Assembly: GCA_014218235.1 (NCBI GenBank)
Contig: CM024758.1
Span: 104,073,698 to 104,137,697, forward strand
From: Colocasia esculenta
Lineage: Eukaryota; Streptophyta; Magnoliopsida; Alismatales; Araceae
Length of the DNA stretch: 64,000 nucleotides
Reading direction: 5' to 3'
Shown here in pieces: positions 60,101-64,000 of this stretch. Every line of letters starts with the position of its first letter. Position 1 is the first letter of the stretch. The notes below the pieces were generated by a model, which made no database searches, had not been told where the DNA came from, and was given only the letters and a program-made list of their open reading frames with translations. A program made the translations under genes and the position numbers.

Positions 60101-60840
60101 CTCTAACTCCTATAAAATTCCAAATTTTCTATTTCTTAACCTCCTTCCAAGCTTGCCATGTCCAATTTGGGTTAGGATGGGAGTTAATTCGTGGCCAACC
60201 TATTAGAGTGGGTTTAGGAATCCAATTCTAACTCAACTTCCTATTTAATACATTAAATACCCCTTTTCTATTTAAGTAATAATTTAGTTACGAATTTAGG
60301 GTATGTTCCTATTATTCTTCTTTTAAAAATCTCTATTTTGGCCCAATAAATCTTATATGGTCCATTTATCAAAGCCCAATAGTTATTGGAATTTATCTTT
60401 TGGGATTTCCCTTTTTAATTAGGGTATAATAGAGTTATGGATTTTATTATTTTTTTCTTACTTGATTTTATTCATGGACTATGAGAGGTCCATCGGTCCA
60501 ATTCCGATAATGGGTAATCATTTCATGATGTTGTAAATCTCGCCGACATGTTCTCTTAATTTATGGGTGTGTTATTCTTCCGTGTTAACGGTTTTCCGAC
60601 TTAGTTTCCAAATTAGGATAATTAGTCCCGTTGTGATGTACACTTGGCCAATCGGATTTTTCGTTGCACGAATTTCTTCGTGGAACACTTAGGGATAATC
60701 CTTGGGGTGATTTATAATTTTTACGAAATTTTTAGATGTGTTCTTTCACATACGATAGTGGTACGTATGTTTCTATTATTTTGATTTATAGAAATTTATT
60801 ATTTCAAATTTTAAAATACTGAATTTTTTGGGTTGCTACA
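57168..60840 (-). mobile_element. Solo LTR C inserted in A
   Basis: A 3673-bp unit bounded by TGTCACGCC and GTTGCTACA, flanked by ACGGG (57163-57167) and ATGGG (60841-60845), one mismatch. Removing it rejoins the A LTR exactly as at 22460-22490. No gag, pol, primer site or purine tract inside, so a solo LTR is most likely. Minus orientation is inferred from its TGTAGCAACCC start and a TATA-like ATAAATA at 60066-60072 with the same layout as E. CGCGAC motifs cluster at 59130-59345. One ORF-like stretch at 59895-60095 is not supported. Confidence 0.7.
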
Positions 60841-60845
60841 ATGGG

Positions 60846-62281
60846 GGTCCCAGGCAATGGAGACAACCTCTGAACGGGACAAGCCCTTAAGTGCCAAGCA
60901 TCGGGCGAACAGGCGGGGCAAGCACAACAAAACCACGCCGAACTGCTGGCTTGTAACCCACGACAAGCCCAACAAGCGAGAGGCACGCACGGACCCTCAA
61001 AAGGGCCGTCGGCCAACCAAGGCACGCATGAATGGCTAGAACCTCGGAACAGCACCGGACAGTACAGAAAAAGCCGTCGCTCTGCTAATAATCGATTGAC
61101 CGCCGTCAATCGATTATTAGGCAGACACGACCCTCGTGGCACCGCTGCCAGGACACGGCCACGAAGGTGTCACCTTCGGTCACTGAACACAGCCAGACAA
61201 CCTGCCGCGTTCCCTACCAGAAGGTCCTAAGGGTAGAGCCTGCCCTGGGGCACATGCCGACACACAAACCAGGGCCACAGAAACACCCGAGGCAATACAG
61301 GTAATGTAGCGCCCCCCCTAGGCCATCGTGATACCATCGCAATGGGGAAGGGCACCGCGACACCAGCCATATCACGACGGGGCACAGCGTCGCGATAGCA
61401 AACCCTGTCTTGACCAGGAAACACGCCGCGATAACGACCCTTATTGCGAATGCGAAACACGTCGCAATAATGTCGCGCCCGACCGGGCCGACGCCTCTAC
61501 TGATGTCGCGACGCGCACCGCAGTTGCGACATCAGTCAAGAGGTAGACCACATGATGCTCCATCCCGGGGCCGCCCACAACCTACAAACAACATCACACG
61601 AGGGAGGGGAGCATGGGAAAGCTATCTAAACTAGCTAGAAAGCACAAAGAGCTCCCAATCCGCCCGGATCGAGAAGAGTTCAAGCAATCCCTACCTTTCA
61701 CGAAGAACGAACCCCAATAGGGCCCTTCACGTCGGTTGGCCACCTCCTCCTCGCTCCACGCAAGGTCCACGACGCCACGGCACCACGCACGGCCCTCCTC
61801 CTCGTCTGAAACGCACAAAGGGGAGAGGGGGTGGCGGAGCACCGCCGGAGGGAGAGAAGAGAGGGGAAAGAGGGAAAGAGGGGGAAGGGATCGCCGGCCA
61901 AGGCCTTAAGCCTTCCACACCCAAGACGCGACGGGGCGATGCGTCGTGTTACGGATCGTAACGTGATGGGTCAACGCACCACGATAAGAATGCGTCCCCC
62001 AAGGACGCCGCGACAACATGACAGGTCGTACTGACACACTTGCCACCCTGACAGGCGTCAGACGACTGAAACGACAAAAAGCAGTCGCGACCCGTTGACC
62101 GGCCGCGACAACAAGACACGACAGGAAAGCCGGGCGCGACAAGAACACAACGCACATGCTAACAAGGATGACTGTCACATCGGACACCCACGACGCGACA
62201 CTAACCCGTCGCCCAGCCCGGACACGTTAGTGGTCAGTCATCCAAGACACCGGATGGAAAGTTGGGAAGCTGGGTCTTACA
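60846..62281 (-). repeat. A 5' LTR, last piece
   Basis: Matches 22470-23901, including the CGCGAC-rich parts. The 13-bp inverted repeat at about 61495-61535 has one changed arm base. Ends GGGTCTTACA, then GAAAC (62282-62286). Confidence 0.85.
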
Positions 62282-62286
62282 GAAAC

Positions 62287-63654
62287 ATGTACATTTACAA
62301 CAAAGTGATGGACATAAGATCACTTATTCTAAGACATGTTCTCATGCAACAAACAAGAAGATATCCATCACACACTTGGGGTATCATGAACACTATTTGG
62401 AAATATGATGATAAGAAATGGAAACACCATTCTAATGATGCTTCCAGAACCATTAGCAAGTATATTCATGATCCAACATTTAAACATAGACTTCTTAACA
62501 TGAAAGAAGGACAAGAACAAGGATAGTAAGGATTGTAAGAAAGAATCCTACCTTACTTGATGAAGATGGAGTCAAAACACAAGTTTGAAGACTAGAACAT
62601 CTACACAAGAGATAGAGTCAAAGGAACAAGAATAAGAGAGAAAGGAAGAGAATCCTACCTAACTTGACGAAGATGAAACCTTCTCTTCGATGGTTCACAA
62701 TAGGTGGAAGGAAGATGGTACTGGGAGTACAATCCATGGGCAGCTACACTTGTAGCCCTTCTAGTATAAGCAAGGGAAGAGTAGCAACACCACAACAACA
62801 ATCTCCCTAAGTAATGGTAGCTGCACCTTCAGCAAAGGCAGTAGAACCAATAGCTCTAACAGCTATAACCCAGCAGCGATTCACCAACACAAGGGCTGGT
62901 AAACACAGCAATAGTAAGAGTAGCAGGAGCAGGAAGGAGGTAGGAGCAAGAAGGGGAAACCCACACGATGGTGAAGGGAGGCTTATATAAGCTCCTAGGC
63001 TCCCCTGCATGCTAGGCACGTCGGCCATGCATGTGTCAAGCTTTAAACCCCTTAAACCATACCTAGACATGTTTGCCATTCATAGCTCCCATGGCTTACA
63101 CCTAAGGTAAGCATGCGTAAACCTTCTACCCAAGTGAGGTGGCTCACTTAGCCCTCGCCACGTGAGCAACAAATAATCCCAGAAAATAGTCGCCGTAATT
63201 AACCCATAATTCAGATGGCCCAAAGATCCTCATGTAAACATATTCAAATGATGTCCATTTGTGTTAAAATTTCAACGATAGGCTAATGTAATGGTTTTAC
63301 AAATTATGGTGATTTTAGTTTAATTTTTACAATTTATTTTACACTGGGTGAAAATCTCCCGGAAATAGTTGAGTCGACTTAATCTCGATATCCGCACGTC
63401 AACAATTTTGAATATTTACATTTCTGATATCACCACATTTTTTTTGGAAATTATGGTGTTTTCAGATTTCATTTTCGTTACAGAATTCCGGTGTCGCCCT
63501 ATCTGAGCGCGCACTTCTGAGTACGATATTAGAATAATATTAATTACTACCAATTACTCTTAAATTAAAATTAATTACATCTCATAACAGTGGTTATATT
63601 TAACCATCAAATTATTCACATTTTTCTAGTAAAGAAAATTTTTGGGGCGTTACA
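62287..63654 (-). mobile_element. Element E LTR, right piece
   Basis: Ends GGGGCGTTACA at 63654. On the minus strand a TATATAA box lies at 62983-62989, about 670 bp into the LTR. A 90-codon frame with a Leu run downstream of it (62807-63079) has no recognisable content. Confidence 0.65.
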
Positions 63655-64000
63655 ACTCTCCCCCACTAAAAAGAGTTTGGTCCTCCAAACTCCTTGACTA
63701 GTTTGGGAAGGATCACAAAAATTAAGTTTTCAACCTTTTAAATTTTATTTATTCCAGATTAGTCTTACCAATCTTGTCATGTTTATTATGTCATATGATG
63801 TATACACCCTTTATATCATTTGTTATCATAACATCGTCAATTGATGGGGATCTGAATATTAGCATTTCTAGTTATTAAAGAGCCATATTGTGATCATAGG
63901 TTCAATTAGATGCAACCTTCACTATGTTCTTTATTTCTGGTAATAGGGTATTATGTATTGAGCAGATCCTTGTTAATAGCATATTATACTTAAAGTCTCC
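63655..64000 (-). mobile_element. Element E polypurine tract and start of its internal region
   Basis: Minus strand AGTGGGGGAGAGT (63655-63667) touches the LTR. The next bases repeat the layout seen next to A and D (a TCCTC word after the tract). The rest is AT-rich with no ORF; E continues beyond the window. Confidence 0.6.

Larger units (their letters stand above)
21091..62281 (-). mobile_element. Element A: non-autonomous Gypsy-like (LARD-type) element, split by B and C
   Basis: Exact target duplications GAAAC at 21086-21090 and 62282-62286. LTRs of about 2.8 kb start TGTAACGACCCGACC (plus strand) and end GGGTCTTACA. The primer site and polypurine tract show minus-strand orientation. The 3.9-kb internal part has no gag or pol motif in any frame I read and is largely tandem repeats, so it fits a large retrotransposon derivative moved by another element's proteins. 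B is inserted 14 bp into the right LTR, and C about 1.3 kb further in. Confidence 0.85.

Noticed and set aside
62095..62526. A 143-codon frame
   Set aside because: It crosses the A/E junction at 62281, so it joins two unrelated sequences by chance.
63655..64000. gag or pol of element E at the right edge
   Set aside because: Only the purine tract and AT-rich 3' internal sequence are present; no coding motif is visible before the window ends.

Overview
The window is plant nuclear DNA, probably from a monocot. The evidence is a clock-type LOV/F-box/Kelch gene with a very GC-rich first exon at the left edge, followed by about 57 kb of nested LTR retrotransposons with typical plant layouts (initiator-Met-tRNA primer sites, Copia SIRE-like, Gypsy Tat and Gypsy Tekay-like elements). 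No prokaryotic, organellar or viral genome features were seen.

Layout. 1-3221 (minus) is FKF1 (ADAGIO3-type), two exons, cut by the window edge about 30-45 codons before its end. 3222-3960 is its upstream region, with a GA tract and evening-element-like sites. 3961-6609 is AT-rich DNA with a 430-bp duplication, a minisatellite and a tRNA-like pol III unit. 6610-63654 is one LTR (element E, minus strand) split by two insertions. The first is a Copia SIRE-like element S (7659-20762, plus), which itself holds a solo LTR Z (14909-16545). The second is a non-autonomous Gypsy-like element A (21091-62281, minus). A's upstream LTR is split by a Tat-type Gypsy element B (27866-55849, plus) and by a solo LTR C (57168-60840). 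B is split by a Tekay-type chromovirus D (33995-42494, minus). Target-site duplications seen are GAAAC (A), CCGAC (B), AGACA (D) and TGTCT (Z), all exact, plus ACGGG/ATGGG (C) and CAAAA/CAGAA (S), each with one mismatch. The nesting is four levels deep: E > A > B > D.

How parts work together. All gag-pol regions are broken by frameshifts or stops, so no element looks autonomous now. S carries an intact extra ORF after pol. B carries, antisense to its own genomic RNA, a spliced gene of the plant mobile domain (PMD) type whose first five exons join in phase 0 with GT-AG introns, and a further antisense first exon with its own TATA box.

The most unusual signal is not a gene. Every LTR family here (S, Z, E, A, B, C, D) carries repeated dyads built from CG-containing arms (CGAC...GTCG and variants) with a tightly held spacing but a variable spacer: about 9-10 nt in B, D and part of A; 14-16 nt in S, Z, E and part of C. 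They sit in LTRs, in B's leader and beside its antisense promoter. This looks like a shared regulatory or structural architecture across unrelated elements.
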